Shown here one piece after another: positions 62,691 to 64,000 of a stretch of DNA of 64,000 nt. Source of the stretch: Clarireedia homoeocarpa (taxonomy: Eukaryota > Ascomycota > Leotiomycetes > Helotiales > Rutstroemiaceae); the NCBI GenBank assembly GCA_001465935.1, contig LNKV01000014.1, forward strand, positions 372,001 through 436,000, written 5' to 3'. The stretch's first letter is position 1, and each line of letters starts with the position of its first letter. The position numbers and the translations under genes were made by a program. The notes under the pieces were generated by a model, which worked only from the letters and a program-made list of their open reading frames with translations, made no database searches and had not been told where the DNA came from.

Positions 62691-62752
62691 CAGTACATAC
62701 GGAGCACATACGAAGTACATACAGTACATACGGAGCACATACGAAGTACTGT
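62691..62752 (+). repeat. 31-bp tandem duplication
   Basis: Two adjacent copies of a 31-nt unit beginning CAGTACATACGGAGCACATA. The unit is itself built from GTACATAC and GCACATAC words. Confidence 0.88.
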
Positions 62753-63399
62753 ACATACAGGTACATGACTTGATCATGAAGAAAAGATGTTTCAAGATGG
62801 CCGAGGTTATCGATGTGAAACCTCGAGGCTCCGGCTTGCTTGCTTGAATTCGCCTCACTCTGATATTACCCATTACCCTATCATAAGCCTTCGCAGCTTT
62901 GTGCTTTGTCCAGCTGGCAGCTCCATACCTCATTGAACATGGCGACGGGAAAATGTAAAAGAGACTTCTCGGCAAAATCAACATGGCGAATTCCGGAATA
63001 ACCTCAGCGAATCGCAACTTCCTCGACGGTCTCCATCGTGATGTCAAATCAGAACACAGTGCTCAGTCTTGATTCAGGTTTGCTCAGCTTGATTGGTTTT
63101 CGCCGTTGTACTCGTGCTTTCATGCAGCGTACAGTCAGGACTCGACCAACAGCGGCATCCAGATGCCCTCATTTGTCCCATAGAGAGTGGAGCCTCCCAC
63201 TTCGACATTCCGGGAGACAACCAACCACCACCATTTTCCGTCGTTGGCACGAGTAACGCGTAGGCTAATAGCCGAGTTGACTGTAACCTTGCTTGTCCTT
63301 CTGATTCCATAGACAACACGACTCAACCGGAAACTCCTAGGACAGTATATGTGACCTGCTGCATCTGTACTTGGTAGCTTAGTTTCCCTTCACTGCTGC

Positions 63400-63522
63400 A
63401 ACCTCACAACCTCACAACCTCACAACCTCACAACCTCACAACCTCACAACCTCACACCCCTCACAACCTCACAACCTCACACCCCTCACAACCTCACAAC
63501 CTCACACCCCTCGCAACCTCAT
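63400..63522 (+). repeat. CTCACAAC octanucleotide array
   Basis: About 14 copies of CTCACAAC over 120 nt. The expanded variant CTCACACCC recurs three times at regular spacing in the right half, suggesting a higher-order repeat. Confidence 0.92.
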
Positions 63523-64000
63523 CTTGATCAACTGATGCCCTCCTCGCAATCCTTCACCGACTCCTGAAGCTAGAGAGCTAGAGAGATAAGTCGAAAGGGA
63601 ACCCCACACCTCGCCTCGCCTCGAACCGGCTTTGACCAGGGACTAGACCTTGTGAGACCGGACCCCCTTCATCAACTTGCCAGAATCGAGCAAGTCAATA
63701 AACAAATACTTGGGAACGAGTCTTACAATAAATACCGAGTCGATAGATCCGGCACGCCATCATTTGGTCAAGAAATATCTTCGAAACATTCCTATTACCG
63801 ACGTTCTGCCTCCCGTGCCGCGAAAGTATAGACTGTACTTCGTGTAGTATAACTTGTATAGTATTGGTTGGACGTTCCATCGAATTCGTCCCCCGTCCGT
63901 TCTACGCCCAGTAACTTATTTATCGTCAACCACTCAATCAGTACTTTTGCCACGCAAGAGCCGACCGAAAAAGGATCTGCAGATTGGGGTGTAATCGTTT

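Larger units (their letters stand above)
60463..64000. other. Gene-free right end
   Basis: 3.5 kb with no convincing gene on either strand. It holds two tandem repeat arrays and C/T-rich runs at 61120-61240. A gene may begin beyond the window edge. Confidence 0.55.

Noticed and set aside
1..64000. CRISPR arrays, bacterial operons or phage genes
   Set aside because: The sequence is eukaryotic, with spliced genes throughout. The tandem repeats lack unique spacers of uniform length.
1..64000. tRNA and rRNA genes
   Set aside because: I looked for the GTTCRANNC B-box with a matching acceptor stem and found none I could fold convincingly. A tRNAscan run would be decisive.

Overview
This is one strand of a filamentous ascomycete (Pezizomycotina) chromosome. 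Genes carry short GT..AG introns, mostly 45-100 nt and often with CTAAC-like branch points. Intergenic DNA is long and rich in microsatellites. The gene set is eukaryotic and fungal: a STE3-type pheromone receptor, a Cbf1-type bHLH factor, a GID-complex Fyv10, an ERF4-type palmitoylation subunit, and a 5-aminolevulinate synthase with heme regulatory motifs. The overall flavour suggests Leotiomycetes (Sclerotinia/Botrytis relatives), but that is inference. All exon structures were assembled by hand from splice signals, reading-frame continuity and recognised family sequence; no alignment was run.

Layout. 1.5-3.4 kb: bestrophin-like channel (+). 5.0-6.8 kb: ERF4-like gene (-), 5' end unresolved. 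6.8-10.8 kb: no gene seen. 10.8-12.5 kb: CorA-like two-TM protein (+), convergent with an uncharacterised F-box-like gene (-, 12.7-13.8). 14.2-15.6 kb: fyv10 (-), diverging from a cbf1-like gene (+, 17.6-18.5). 19.7-25.8 kb: a 14-exon YCF1-type ABC-C transporter (+). 25.8-34.8 kb: about 9 kb with no convincing gene. 34.8-36.8 kb: protein with a YDR124W-like helical bundle (DUF2841) (+). 38.7 kb: a small element with inverted repeats. 39.3-41.7 kb: cytochrome P450 (+). 42.4-44.0 kb: unknown membrane protein (+). 44.5-45.7 kb: HSL-type alpha/beta hydrolase (+). 47.3-49.5 kb: STE3-type receptor (+). 50.7-52.1 kb: a DUF2855 gene broken by three lesions. 53.0-54.1 kb: a second copy of the F-box-like family (+). 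54.3-55.2 kb and 55.8-56.6 kb: two minus-strand genes (unknown; DUF899). 58.5-60.5 kb: 5-aminolevulinate synthase (+). 60.5-64 kb: repeats only.

How the genes work together. This is an ordinary mixture of housekeeping, signalling and transport genes, not an obvious biosynthetic cluster. The P450 and hydrolase lie near each other but are separated by an unrelated membrane protein. The accessory-looking zone is 49.5-54.1 kb, where the pseudogene, a palindrome-bearing repeat segment and the duplicated F-box-like gene adjoin. The most regulation-rich gene is the aminolevulinate synthase, which combines a promoter site fitting the CCAAT-complex/HapX consensus with two Cys-Pro heme motifs in its presequence. 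I found no strong evidence of a wholly new system. The best leads are the paired F-box-like paralogues, the decayed DUF2855 locus, the inverted-repeat element and the 9 kb gene-free block.
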